Source: Corbicula japonica (taxonomy: Eukaryota > Mollusca > Bivalvia > Venerida > Cyrenidae). From it: 64,000 bases of DNA. The notes below the pieces were generated by a model that searched no databases, had not been told where the DNA came from, and was given only the letters and a program-made list of their open reading frames with translations. The DNA lies in NCBI GenBank assembly GCA_038501625.1, contig JAZAYU010000008.1:2170001-2234000 (forward strand). Reading direction: 5' to 3'. Made by a program: the position numbers and the translations under genes. Position 1 is the stretch's first letter. The number at the start of each line of letters is the position of its first letter. Below are positions 1 through 10,959 of this stretch, piece by piece.

Positions 1-404
1 TCTAATTGAACTTCACATGTTTCACTAAAATTGATAATCCCATACAATTTCTCTTTTGAGAGCGAAAAATGTACATGCCATGTACTTTGTCTCAAGTCAC
101 AATACAAAGCCATTTTAGCAATACGGTTATTATTTTATTTAAATTTTACAGTCTTGTCTATGGTGGCTGATTTATGCCATTTCGTTTTTTCGTTATTTCG
201 CCGCGAAATAACTCCAAGCGAAAAGACGAAATAACGAAAAAACGGCAAGCGAAAAGACGAAAAAATGATAAAACGCCACGCGAAAAGACGAAATAACGAA
301 AGAACGCCACGCGAAATAACGAAAAAACGCTATTTTTGCGCGAAATAACGAAAAGTCGCCGTGCGAAAAAACGTCAATTTAACTGTACAAAATAGCGTTC
401 TTTC

Positions 405-790
405 TAGTTTCGCCTGGCGTCTTTTCGTTATTTCGCTCGGCGTCTTTTCGCTCGGCGTTATTTTGTTATTTCGCTTCGCGTTTTTTCGTTGTTTCGCGTG
501 GCGTTTTTTCGTTATTTCGTATTTTCCCGTGGCGTTTTCTCGTTATTTCGTCTTTTCGCGTGGCGTCTTTTCGTTATTTCGCTTGGCGTTTTTTCGTTAT
601 TTCGTATTTTCGCGTGGCATCTTTTCGTTATTTCGCTTGGCATTTTTTCGTCTTTTCGCGTGGCGTTTTTTCGTTATTTCGTCTTCGCGTGGCGTCTTTT
701 CGTTATTTCGCTTGGCGTTCTTTATTCGTTATTTCGCGTGGCGTTATTTCGCTTTGCGTTTTTTTCGTCTTTTCGCCTTCCGGTTGACAT
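405..790 (+). repeat. Left inner tandem array of the fold-back element
   Basis: Degenerate tandem copies of a motif of about 30 bp with core TTTTCGTTATTTCG, alternating with GCGTGGCG or GCTTGGCG. Same family as the array at 1757-2505, in opposite orientation. The Phe/Arg/Ser-rich translations are repeat artefacts. Confidence 0.85.
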
Positions 791-799
791 GCGCAAAGT

Positions 800-1756
800 G
801 TAGCAACAGTAAAGCTGTGCATATGGGTAAAAACAACTTTTCACGGACGGAAGGAGGGAAGGACAGACAGACGGACAAACGGATCCATTCCTATACCCCC
901 ATCCTGCTACGCGGCGGGGGATAGAAATGGAAGGGCAGAGGCGGTACCAATGATTTTTCCCAACCACCACCACCAAAAAGTTTTGATTGGTGTGAGTTTT
1001 GAGAAATAAAAGTCAAAAAAAAGAAAGAAATACAGGTGGGGTGTGATGGATAGGTGCCTGAATTCCCACCCAATCCCAACAACAAAAACATTTTTTGGTT
1101 TGAGTTGATTAACAAATAAAATAAACTAGAGTTCCGCGAGTCAGATGTGTCGCCTAACGAAATTTTTGTTAGTTTATTGATCTACAGTTATTAGCAATGT
1201 ATTTGCATAAAATTCACATATAAAATAACCTTTTAATTGTCTAATTGCAAGAAACATGCACAACAAGTTAAGTCCTTGGCAAGAAAGGCACTAAAATCAA
1301 TCAAGGGAATAATTTAAAAGAATGACAAGAAATGCTCTATAAAGTCAATCAAAGGGGAATAATTTAACGACATTTATGGGACAAAATATGAGCAATATTG
1401 TCGCAAAGCATACCTAACACTGCTTTTATGAAACATGCATACCAAGTTTGGAGTCATTTGAACATATTGTGACATTGTTACGCTCCTAACAAGAAATGCT
1501 CTATAAAAATCAAAGAAAATTAATTCAAAAACGGAATAAGGTAGAGTTACGGTTCTTGTGCAGTGCACTTCGAGTCATTGCAAGAAACATGCATACCAAG
1601 TTTGGAGTCATTTGAACCTATGGCGACAGTTACGCTCCGCACAAGAAAGGCTCTGTAAAATAAATCAAAGGGCAATAATTAAAAAACGAAAGAAGGTAGG
1701 TAGAGTTACGGTTCTTGTGCATTGCACTTTGAGTCATTGCCAGAAACATGCATTCC
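800..1756. repeat. Core of the fold-back element with three degenerate tandem units
   Basis: Around 850-920 there is a GGACAGACAGACGGACAAACGG stretch followed by a GC-rich TACGCGGCGGGGG, a common end-type sequence of bivalve repeats. From about 1280 to 1750 three diverged units of roughly 170 bp share CATGCATACCAAGTTTGGAG and AGAGTTACGGTTCTTGTGCA. No coding potential is seen. Confidence 0.6.
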
Positions 1757-2505
1757 GAGCAAAGAGACGCCAAGCGAAATAACGAAAAGACGCCAAGCGA
1801 AATAACGCCATGCGAAATAACGAAAAACCGCCGAGCGAAAAGACGCCAAGCGAAATAACGAAAAGACGCCACGCGAAAAGACGAAATAACGAAAAAAAGC
1901 CACGCGAAAATTCGAAATAACGAAAAAACGCCACGCGAAATAACGAAAAGACGCCACGCGAAAAGACGAAATAACGAAAAAACGCCACTCGAAACTACGA
2001 AATAACGAAAAAAACTCCAAGCAAAATAACGAAAAGACGCCACGCGAAAAGACGAAATAACGAAAAAACGCCACGCGAAAATACGAAATAACGAAAAAAC
2101 GCCACGCGAAAATACGAAATAACGAAAAAACGCAAGGCGAAATAACGAAAAGACGCCACGCGAAAAGACGAAATAACGAAAAAACGCCACGCGAAAATAC
2201 GAAATAACGAAAAAACGCCACGCGAAATAACGAAAAGACACCACGCGAAAAGACGAAATAACGAAAAAACGCCACGCGAAAATACGAAATAACGAAAAAA
2301 CGCCAAGCGAAATAACGAAAAGACGCCACGCGAAAAGACAAAATAACGAAAAAACGCCACGCGAAAATACGAAATAACAAAAAAACGCCACGCGAAAATA
2401 CGAAAAACGCCAGGCGAAATAACGAAATAACTGCGAGTGAAAAGACGCCAAGCGAAATAACGAAAAGACGTCAAGCGAAATAACGAAAAAACGCCAGGCG
2501 AAGCT
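1757..2505 (-). repeat. Right inner tandem array of the fold-back element
   Basis: Some two dozen copies of the same motif as 405-790, read here as CGAAATAACGAAAA(A/G)ACGCCACGCG. Spacing alternates between AAATAC and AAAGAC variants, so a higher-order pattern is present. The array is about twice as long as its left counterpart, so the arms evolve in length independently. Confidence 0.85.
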
Positions 2506-2866
2506 AGAAAGAACGCTATTTTGTACAGTTAAATTGGCGTTTTATTGCACGGCGACTTTTCGTTATTTCGGGCAAAAAAAGCGTTTTTCGTTATTTTGCG
2601 TGACGTTTTTTCGTTATTTCGTCTTTTCGAGTGGCGTTTTTTTTCGTTATTTCGTCTTTTCGCTAGGCGTTATTTCGCGGCGAAATAACGAAAAAACGAA
2701 ATGGCATAAATCAGCCACCATACTTGTCTGAAGGTTACAACGCACTATATATCTTTCGAAGGCTGTTTACCACTATTTACAAATGTATGTCGCTGGAAAA
2801 AAAGGGAAACCAAGTCTGAGATCTACTTTATTTTAGAAATCTATAAACAATAGATAAAAAACTGAT

Positions 2867-3180
2867 TATACCGTAAATTGGTATATTTTAGCGTCGGGAT
2901 ATTTTCGCCATTTCGACCCACATTGCTTTGATTTTATTTTCGCCAGTCTCAATTTTGCATTTATTATCATGCGGTAAAAATGATCATAGACCTACACTTT
3001 ATATTGTATATGAACGTTGCCAGTACACGTGTACGGTGATCGATCGGCATTTATTGTAAACACAATGATGAAAAAGAAAAAAAGACACAAAAGACAACAA
3101 ACTGATTCATATTTGTCATTTTCAAACACAAAAAAACAACTTTTACACCTTGAAATATAAAAGGATAACATTACGGTATA
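2867..3180. mobile_element. Small inverted-repeat element (MITE-like)
   Basis: TATACCGTAA at 2867 is mirrored by TTACGGTATA ending at 3180. The inside is AT-rich with TATTTTCGCC near the left end, a theme also seen in the element at 48428-49196. The termini match over only about ten bases, so the call is tentative. Confidence 0.35.
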
Positions 3181-3441
3181 AATCTAATATGCATTGAATA
3201 AACATTCAATTTATCATTCAGGTAAATGATTTATGCAAACACTTAAGATACGAAAAACATTCAATTACGATATGATATGTAAACAATCTAACTACTCATT
3301 GCGAAGCTGCCATTATAGTAACTGCTAATTTCAATATCTAGTAAATTTTTTTTTGGTTAAACATATTTCAAAATTCAAATGTTCTATATTTTTCTCCAAC
3401 ATGCAACACTGTAAACGAAACGAAACTAATTAAGATATAAA

Positions 3442-3540
3442 TCAAAACGGAAAGATTTGTTGATTTGGAGAAGAGATCTCGTGTTCGTTGGCTTTCAAAG
3501 TTCCCTTTTCATCTATTTCAATATCACAGTAGCATTGTTT
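3442..3540 (-). pseudogene. C-terminal tail exon fragment, copy 1
   Basis: An open minus-strand frame ending at TGA (3442-3444) reads like a cytoplasmic tail, with DIEIDEKGTLKANEHE as its core. Related frames occur at 4042-4112 and 46708-46792, each followed by its own stop. Similarity at the protein level among three separated copies suggests remnants of the last exon of a dispersed gene family or of a coding element. The family is not recognised. No clear acceptor can be assigned. Confidence 0.35.
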
Positions 3541-3776
3541 GTGCTGTGTGGCGGCGGTAAAAAGTCTCCCGTATATTCAATCAGTGCTATTATAAGTTAC
3601 GTCCTTTAAAAGGTCGTTGATCATGATACTTATGTAATATATTCATAGTACTTCTATTTTTTTTTTTTTTTTATATTTCGGCATTGTTTAAAGATAGGAG
3701 GTTTCAATGTGCCAGCCACTATAGTATTTTCGATATTTTTGATTTTGCCTTTGACGTTGTCTGTGATATGCAGAAT

Positions 3777-3900
3777 TTATATTCTCAGATCCCCTGTCAA
3801 AATTCCATTCTGTTCAGTTCCGCCCATTGTTTGCTCGTTTAGTGCAAACCCATTCTTGTATCTGGGGACCCAACGCCGCTGCACATGGAATGGTTTTAAT
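3777..3900 (-). CDS. Possible terminal exon, unrecognised
   Basis: A pyrimidine-rich stretch ending TTTTCAG on the minus strand (AG at 3901-3902) is followed by 40 open codons to TAA at 3777. The frame is hydrophilic (LKPFHVQRRWVPRYKNGF and onward) and looks more protein-like than its surroundings, but there is no homologue I can name and no partner exon. It may belong with the tail-exon fragments on either side (3442-3540 and 4042-4112). Confidence 0.25.
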
Positions 3901-4041
3901 CTGAAAATACCACATTGAAGGTTCCATGTTTACCGTCATGTTGTACTGTTTAGTGGTGTAAATATTGAGTTGCGCTCAACCCGGGGCTAGGCGGCGTGGG
4001 CAGTAATATGAATTTCCATTATTGGCAATGAACATGCTCAA

Positions 4042-4112
4042 TCAAACGGAGCCTGCAATATTTTCATATTTGTCTTGTTCGGCGGCTATCAAATTTCCAT
4101 TTTCATCTATTT
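4042..4112 (-). pseudogene. C-terminal tail exon fragment, copy 2
   Basis: The frame EIDENGNLIAAEQDKYENI ends shortly after at TGA (4042-4044). It aligns with the fragment at 3442-3540 over the IDE(K/N)G(T/N)L stretch. YENI is the sort of short tyrosine motif seen in receptor tails, which is suggestive only. Confidence 0.35.
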
Positions 4113-5320
4113 CTATTTAGGTATAAACTTCTGTTAAGTTTAACTGAATCATTTAAAGGTTGTACACACTTATGATCTTGATAAGATTTGCTTCTGACGA
4201 AGACTTAAATCACGGAACGTTACAGATATTCTGAAACAAAGACAAGAATTTCCAAAGGTATTTTAAAATATCTGCCTTTGAGGAAAATAAATGCCTTGTT
4301 AAACATTTTAGAAATGAGATCACGAATGAAGTAATATGATAATATCTCGCTGTCTACTTTAAGACGTTTTGGATCTCAGTATGCATACAAATGTATAAAA
4401 TGCAATTATTTTTCAAAACCCGAATTTATTAAAGTTGCATACAAACGTGATTTGCAGTTCTTTTAAAAATATCATTTACACATTTATCACAAAAAATCTG
4501 CCTCTTTGACGTTATTCTTGATTTATATCTTTAAAATATACCAGACAGAAAATCGTAAAATAACCATTTAATAAAAAAACAACAACACTGGGTAGAGGCA
4601 GTAGTAACAAAGTTATTGTATGTTAATTGTTTGCATAACCGTTGATATGATATTGTAAACATCCAATGGCCAGTCCAAATTTTATTGAAGTAAGTAAGTA
4701 AATAATTTATAATTGTGACCTGTGCATTACATGTTACAATATTAACAATATAAATATGAGCATATAAATAGCACCCGGCCCCATGGGCCTATAGGTCACC
4801 AACACACATTAGTAATTATAAATTACAGCAAGTCACATGATACAATTTTGTAAAATGTATCAAGAAAATATATACTCAACAAAAATACAGAGTATCCACT
4901 TTCCTATTTTAAATTTTGTAAAATTTGGAAACGAAAACTCTAAATTCTATATGTGTACAAATTTGCTTTTCTGTTATCATTGCAAGGAGATAAGTATTCT
5001 TGAAAATCTGCAGCCACAACTTAGTTATCTTTCCCTTTGTTTTAATAATGGTTTCAGTAAAATGTCAGCGATTCTTTGATATATTCAAATTTATTTGAAT
5101 TAAATCACTTTCTATACCTCTTGTGGATAAATAAAATCACAAAATATTCATCAATTCCACAACTGGTCCTCGATAAACAACGCTAGAAATTCCAACCATT
5201 TCCAATTACCTCCCTTTAAATTGAATATGTAGTGTTTTGTAATCCATGATTAATTGTTATTCGATTGGCAGTTTCTCAGGTCTTGGTGTGGAAGATTTTA
5301 TTCATGAACAATTTAACTTA
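4113..5320. other. Non-coding AT-rich stretch
   Basis: No convincing gene. Open frames here (for example 4837-5079) lack splice context and protein-like composition. Nothing else is supported. Confidence 0.5.
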
Positions 5321-5590
5321 ACAAGAGCCAGTCGGAAACGACTGCACGCTCGACTATTCGAAAAGTCAGAATTATTAAGCACATTGTAACTGGGCTTCAT
5401 TTAAACTGGGGAGTGATTCAGGAGTTTATGACACCCCCAACAAACACACATGAACAAAAGTTTCTTAATCCAAGTTAGGAAATCAATAAATTACACTTAA
5501 TTTATTCTTGTAGATTTTTTTTAGGGTTTACACAACCCAGCCCATAAACCCCTGATCCCACACCCATCAACCCACTATCTTTGCCCACCT

Positions 5591-6460
5591 ATAGTGGTGT
5601 GGCGTGGTGAAGTACAGTATGGTATGCTGGTTGCTGTTGTTGGTGGTGGTGTTGCTGTTGTTGGTGGTGGTGGTGTTGCTGTTGTTGGTGGTGGTGTTGT
5701 TGCTGTTGTTGGTGTTGTTGTTGGTGGTGGTGTTGTTGGTGTTGGTATTGTTGGTGTTGTTGGTGGTGGTGGTGGTAGTGTTGTTGCTGCTGGTGGTGGT
5801 GGTGGTGTTGGTTGTTGGTGTTGTTGTTGTTGCTGTTGTTGGTGGTGGTGTTGATGTTGTTGTTGGTGGTGGTGTTGATGTTGTTGGTGGGGGTGTTGCT
5901 GGTGGTGGTGGTGTTGTTGTTGGTGCTGGTGTTGATGTTGTTGGTGGTGTTGTTGTTGTTGTTGGTAGTGGTGTTGTTGTTGTTGGTGGTGGTGTTGGTG
6001 GTGGTGATGATGTTGTTGTTGTTGGTGGTGGTGTTGTTGTTGGTGGTGTTGGTGTTGTTGTTGGTGGTGGTGTTGTTGTTTTTGGTGTTGTTGGTGGTGG
6101 TGATGGTGTTGTTGTTGTTAGTGGTGGTGTTGTTGATGGTGGTGGTGGTGCTGTTGTTTGTGTTTGTGTTGTTGTTGGTGGTGGTGTTGATATTGTTGTT
6201 GGTGGTGGTGTTGGTGTTGTTGTTGGTGGTGTTGTTGTTGTTAATGGTGGTGCTGTAGTTGTTGTTGGTGGTGGTGTTGGTGTTGTTAATGGTGGTGTTG
6301 TTGTTGGTGGTGGTTGTGTTGTTGGTGGTGGTGATGGTGTTGTTGGTGGTGTTGTTGTTAGTGGTGGTGGTGTTGGCATTGTTGTTGTTGTTGTTTGTGT
6401 TGGTGTTGTTGTAGTTGTTGTTGGTGGTGGTGTTGGTATGTGGAGGTGGTGGTGGTTGAT
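5591..6460 (+). repeat. GGT/GTT triplet array, strand-asymmetric
   Basis: More than 800 bases made almost only of G and T on the plus strand, as mixed TGG and TTG triplets with higher-order blocks such as GGTGGTGGTGTTGTTG. All frames are open on both strands because the period is three, giving poly-Val/Leu/Gly or poly-Thr/Asn/Pro translations that are not genes. Repeated GG pairs could form two-layer G-quadruplexes on the plus strand. Confidence 0.9.
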
Positions 6461-6485
6461 GGGGGTACAGTACAGTACAGTGTTC

Positions 6486-6533
6486 TGGTATGGTATGGTA
6501 TGGTATGGTATGGTATGGTATAGTATAGTATAG
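6486..6533 (+). repeat. (GGTAT)n microsatellite
   Basis: About nine pentanucleotide copies, the last ones changed to AGTAT, directly after the triplet array. Confidence 0.9.
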
Positions 6534-6539
6534 TCTATG

Positions 6540-6562
6540 CACCCACCCACCCACCCACCCCA
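6540..6562 (+). repeat. (CCCA)n microsatellite
   Basis: Five to six tandem CCCA units close the simple-repeat block. Confidence 0.85.
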
Positions 6563-6749
6563 CAATTACTCAACACTTTCAACCAAAGTATGTTAAGGAC
6601 ATCAGTTTTAAACCTTTTATATAGCATTTCATATGAAAAACACTAACATTGAAACTTTAACAATTATTTATAAGTCTTAATTCTAATTTCAAGTGAAAAG
6701 GGGCAAAAATCAAATATAAAAAAAGCAAGGATGAGTTATGGGCCTTTGA

Positions 6750-7970
6750 AAATAAACCTGATGTAAGATAAAATAAAGGTATACAAAGTTTTAAACCTTA
6801 ATTTTTAAGTCTAAAAAGGGCAGTAATTTGAAAAAAATCAAAGAGTTATGGTTCTTGGCATACATAGTCAGGGTCATGATGGTGAATAAGTTTCAAAGCT
6901 ATAGTACAAGAAGTATGAAAGTAACTAGCTTGCACGCAAACTTTAACCTGATATTCTAAGTCGAAAAAGGGCCATAATTTGATTAAAAATGAAAGAAAGA
7001 GTTATGGTTCTTGGCATACATAGTCAGGGTCACGATGTTAAACAAGTGTCTTAAGTCTCAAAGCTGTAGTACAAGAAGTATGAAAGTAACTAGCTTGCAC
7101 GCAAACTTTAACCTGAAATTCTTAGTTGAAAAAGGGCCATAATTTGATTAAAAATGAAAGAAAGAGTTATGGTTCTTGGTATAAATAGTCAGGGTCATGA
7201 TGGTAAACAAGTGTCTTAAGTTTCAAAGCTATAGTACAAGAAGTATGAAAGTAACTAGCTTGCACGCAAACTTTAACCTGAAATTCTAAGTCGAAAAAGG
7301 GCCATAATTTGAACAAAATGGAAGTAAGAGTTATGGTTCTTGGCATACAATCTTGAAATATGATGATGAACAAGTGTTGAAAGTTTCAAAGCTGTAGTAT
7401 AAGTAGTAGGGAAGTTATGGGTTTGCACAGTAGCTTGCACGCAAACTTTAACCTAAAATTCTAAGTCGAAAAAGGGGCATAATTTGATAAAAATGAAAGT
7501 TAGAGTTATGGTTCTTGGCATACACACTTGGGATATGATGATGAACAAGTGTTGAAAGTTTCAAAGCTGTAGTATAAGTAGTATTGAAGTTATTAGTTTG
7601 TATAGTAGCTTGCACGCAAACTTTAACCTGAAATTCTAAGTCAAAAAAGGGCCATAATTTGATCAAAATGAAAGTCAGAGTTATGTTTCTTGGTATACAC
7701 ACTCGGGACATGATGATGAACAAGTGTGCCAAGTTTAAAAGCTGTAGTATAAGTAGTATTGAAGTTATGAGTTTGTACAGTAGCTTGCACGCAAACTTTA
7801 ACCTGAAATTTTAAGTCAAAAAGGGCCATAATTTGATCAAAATGAAAGTTAGAGTTATGGTTCTTGGCATACACACTCGGGACATGATGACGAACAAGTG
7901 TGCCAAGTTTAAAAGCTGTAGCTATAGTAGTTTTTAAGATATAGGTAGGTTGCACGTAAACTTTAACCAA
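6750..7970 (+). repeat. Tandem array, about 165-175 bp unit
   Basis: The phrase CTTGCACGCAAACTTTAACC recurs near 6929, 7095, 7258, 7435, 7609 and 7783. Each copy is preceded by AAGCTGTAGTA and followed by AAAAAGGGCCATAATTTGA and GAGTTATGGTTCTTGG. Non-coding. Confidence 0.85.
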
Positions 7971-8300
7971 AGCGGGACGGCGACGGCGACGGCGACGCCG
8001 ACGCCCAAGTGAGTACAATAGCTCGACATATTCTTCGAATAGTCGAGCTAAAAACAAGTTAGATTAACTAACAAAACACCATTCAAAGCGTTCCTGATTA
8101 AATGAAAATACGTTAATGAGAATATAAGCATAAAAAGTGGATACTTTTTATTTTTGTTCAGTATATATAACTTCACAACAGAGAAAACAGTGTCAATTAC
8201 AATTACATTCTACTGGTACAAGTAAATAACACTTTTTCTTTTCTAATGAGCTTTAGCAAGATATTTAGCACTTTTCTTTGATATAATTTTAACAAGGAAA

Positions 8301-8714
8301 TCATTTGCTCATTAGCTGTTTCAGATCTGAATCGTTAGCTGTTACAGATCTGAATCGATTACTATTTAAAATATCCCCAAATATTTCCAGTCTTATATTG
8401 GTATAACATTCACATGATATAAGGAAATGATTTTCGTCTTCTACTGCCCCCATTGTACAAAATCGGCACAGTCTCTCATCTGGGGCTTCACCGTTAAATC
8501 TACCTGTCTCTATTGCTAGTGGCAGAATTTCACACCTGAACTGAGTTAGTATCGCTCTTTCATTTCTCTTAAGATTAAAAGTAACATAATCTTCACATTC
8601 AATATTATTTTTAAACAACCTATAAGTCCTAAATTTTGGAACATTTTGAATATCACGTGACCATATATTATTATACCAAGTTTTAATAGTTTTCTTATTG
8701 AATTTGGAGATCAT
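8301..8714 (-). pseudogene. LINE reverse transcriptase C-terminal end (5'-truncated)
   Basis: The 137-residue frame is the tail of a non-LTR retrotransposon polyprotein. It contains RFRC-type arrangement LPLAIETGRFNG, then ERLCRFC...VEDENHFLISC, the zinc-binding C-X2-C...H-X4-C pattern typical of the end of many invertebrate LINE ORF2 proteins. The reverse-transcriptase core expected upstream is missing, so the insertion is 5'-truncated. The 3' untranslated part probably runs to about 8160. A related tail lies at 34977-35240. Start codon is not meaningful here. Confidence 0.7.
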
Positions 8715-10477
8715 TACGATTAAACATATTTTAATGAAAAATTAAAATAATGTAACGAAACTACTTATACATTGATTAAAATTCAATCTCTCTATAATAA
8801 TTTTGTGATGGCCATTCTTGAAAATATTATTCAAATAGGAAATGTAAGTTATGTACAAGAATTAAGATAATATTAAACAATCGTATATATAACTGCTGTA
8901 ATATAGTCAAGCTAATATTGATATTTTCTCAAATTACAGCAAAAACCAAGATACTCGTTATAGTCTGCCTGCTACAATCAAAATATGGAGTTTGATGGCA
9001 TGCTTTATTAATGCCTGGCATCTAGGATAGAAATATTCTTTAGACTGTCGAAGCAGTAGAAAAACGTCTAGAAATTAACCAGGATGAATTCTACTCATGA
9101 AATTTTAAAATGGTGTGACATCATCAATTGACCTATTCAAGTATCTTGGGGTTTGCTATGTAAACTTTCTATTGCACAATGTGGGAATTAAATAAAGTAT
9201 TACATAAAACAACAAAAAAAAACAAGAGTATCAACATGTAATTTGTTGATAAAAAATAACAAAAACATAATAATATGAACATATAATAGAAATTTATGGT
9301 GTGTGTAGAAAATAGGTTAAAAAAGGATAAAGAAATCTTTTTGAGCGGGGATTTGGTGGGGTGGTTGGGGAGATGCTTACTTTGAGTTTTGAAATTAAAC
9401 TGTGAGATGCGGACACCCCATAATAGCAATATGCAAGAATAAAATATGCAGTTTAACAGTAAAATGATGGAAAAGAACACTATTTTGATAAAAAAAAAAA
9501 CAACAAAAAAATGGAGTTATTGACAGACCAACCCGACATTATGATGGTATACTTCTATTTCAAAGTTTCGATAACAATAGTCAAGAAGTAAAGAGCTTGC
9601 ACCTTAATATTAAACATAAGTCCAAATGGTAAAACATTAATATATTTTTGCAGATATTTTTGTTTAAAATAATTTATGTTGATATATTTATTTTAAAATA
9701 CAAATTTATAGAAAATTTCATTTCTTGACGTTTTAAACTACGTCCAAATTTAACATAATTTCATATTTAATGTAAACTAATTATATGACATTATGTGATG
9801 TGATTTAAGATTTGTCTTGCGCTGTTGTTATGATTTTAAATAATTTATTCATCTTGGATGATTGGTCAAGTATGATGTATAAGACCTAAATAAGTATTCT
9901 CTATATAAACTTTGGTAAACATGACATATTTCTAAAGGCTGGCAGTCATAGCTGGTACCATTTGATAAGGGGTTAGCTTATACGCTTTTGAAGCATTGTC
10001 CATTTCCAGCAAGAAAAGGTCATGTATAAATTAACAAAGATTTGACACATTGAAAACGTCGCGCTGTTGTAGCACTTCTGTGTGAGCTTACATATGCCGT
10101 CTTATAACCAGGGCCTTTTTCATATACTGCATATCCAAAAATGAATTTCAGTGTGTCTGTAAAAGCATGCCTTTTACGAAAAATGTGCCTTTCAGGCCAT
10201 TACTAGCCATCAAAAACGCCAAAAATTGGGACTATTAGGTGTCAGCCATTGTCTAGCCCGAATAGGCACATCCGGTAACGAGTCCTTCGCCTATTTAAGT
10301 AAAACTATGCACACTGCATTATGTGATTTAAACGAAATCTTCAGCGTCGAAAGTTGATGTTTAGACAGGTATGGAATTAATATTTCAGTGATATTCGTCT
10401 TGTATTACAATTTTTATTAAACAAAATCATAAAGGAAAGGATCTCTAAAAGTTAACACTATCAAGAGGCATCATTTA
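8715..10477. other. Non-coding AT-rich stretch
   Basis: No gene is supported. The frame at 9169-9480 is low-complexity Leu/Phe and not convincing. A short repeat-like passage with AGAGCTTGCACC (about 9590) recalls the tandem units at 6750-7970. Confidence 0.5.
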
Positions 10478-10718
10478 TTCCTCTTCACATATGGAAGCTG
10501 TGTTTTCTGAATGTGGCTATTCCTGGTAAGCATATTTCACTTTTCTACACTAGTTTTCTACAAAAGAGGCTGATTTCATTATTTTGATAAGACGGATCTT
10601 TGACATTTTAACCAACAAATTCTGTAACGGTCAATCTGGTGAAAGGGTAAAATATGCACAACAGGAATAGCCCCATTCAGAGAAGGCAGCCTTTTCATAC
10701 AGTCAAAACAAAGAGGAA
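10478..10718. mobile_element. Imperfect inverted-repeat element (MITE-like)
   Basis: CCTCTTCACATATGGAAGCT (from 10480) is mirrored by sequence ending CAAAACAAAGAGG (to about 10716). Both arms include GGCTATTCCTG or its complement CAGGAATAGCC. The arms can pair over roughly 50-60 bases with mismatches. It lies just beyond the 3' end of the gene at 10960-12207. Confidence 0.55.
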
Positions 10719-10959
10719 AAGATAGCATTATATAGTTTATATGATCATTTAATAAAAAGACGCCATAAATTGCGGAAATTAGAACCGGGCAGTTTATACA
10801 AACAATTTAATCAAATCACTTATTAAGTTCTGGTACACCAGAAATATTGAAATATAATACTGATCTTTATGATCGCATTAGTTGCACTTATTGAACATCC
10901 CATCTACTATGTTAAGTCTTCAAAACTGTAGAAACGACATTCTATAGTTTTTGTATATT

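Larger units (their letters stand above)
161..2720. mobile_element. Fold-back DNA element with tandem-array arms, TA target duplication
   Basis: The two ends are inverted copies of each other for about 50 bases, starting TGGTGGCTGATTTATGCCAT, and each end abuts a TA dinucleotide (159-160 and 2721-2722). Each arm holds, in mirror order, a short array of a motif around CGAAATAACGAAAAAACGCC, a unique block containing TGTACAAAATAGCGTTCT (about 380-398, inverted at about 2509-2526), then an array in the opposite orientation. The inner array is about 375 bp on the left (405-780) and about 750 bp on the right (1757-2505). The centre (about 800-1756) is not part of the arms. No transposase is visible, so the copy is non-autonomous. 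TA duplications fit Tc1/mariner-type transposition (inference). Long open frames in the arms come from the repeat. Confidence 0.85.
5321..8056. mobile_element. Pearl-like composite element with internal tandem array
   Basis: The left end carries GCTCGACTATTCGAAAAGTC (5348-5367). The right end carries TTCGAATAGTCGAGCT (8032-8047), so the ends are partly inverted. Inside are a GT-only triplet array (5591-6460), simple repeats, and about seven units of 165-175 bp (6750-7970), followed by a GACGGC run (7977-8004). Terminal flank plus internal tandem core plus microsatellite is the layout of bivalve pearl/CvA-type elements, often regarded as non-autonomous Helitron relatives (established knowledge). 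Exact boundaries and any target duplication are uncertain. Confidence 0.55.

Noticed and set aside
361..924. Long Phe/Arg/Ser-rich open frames on both strands in 361-924 and 1630-2474
   Set aside because: They are translations of the TTTTCGTTATTTCGC tandem arrays in the fold-back element; several frames are open at once and composition follows the repeat.
5567..6565. Over 300-codon frames (poly Thr/Pro/Asn or Val/Leu/Gly)
   Set aside because: A GT-only triplet array is open in nearly all frames; no unique protein sequence.
6750..8040. CRISPR-like array
   Set aside because: Repeats are 165-175 bp without short spacers, in a eukaryotic genome; they are tandem units of a mobile element.
7167..8057. 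Minus-strand frames sharing HHHVPSVYAKNHNSNFHF-type repeats
   Set aside because: Translations of the tandem units at 6750-7970; interrupted and shifting between units.
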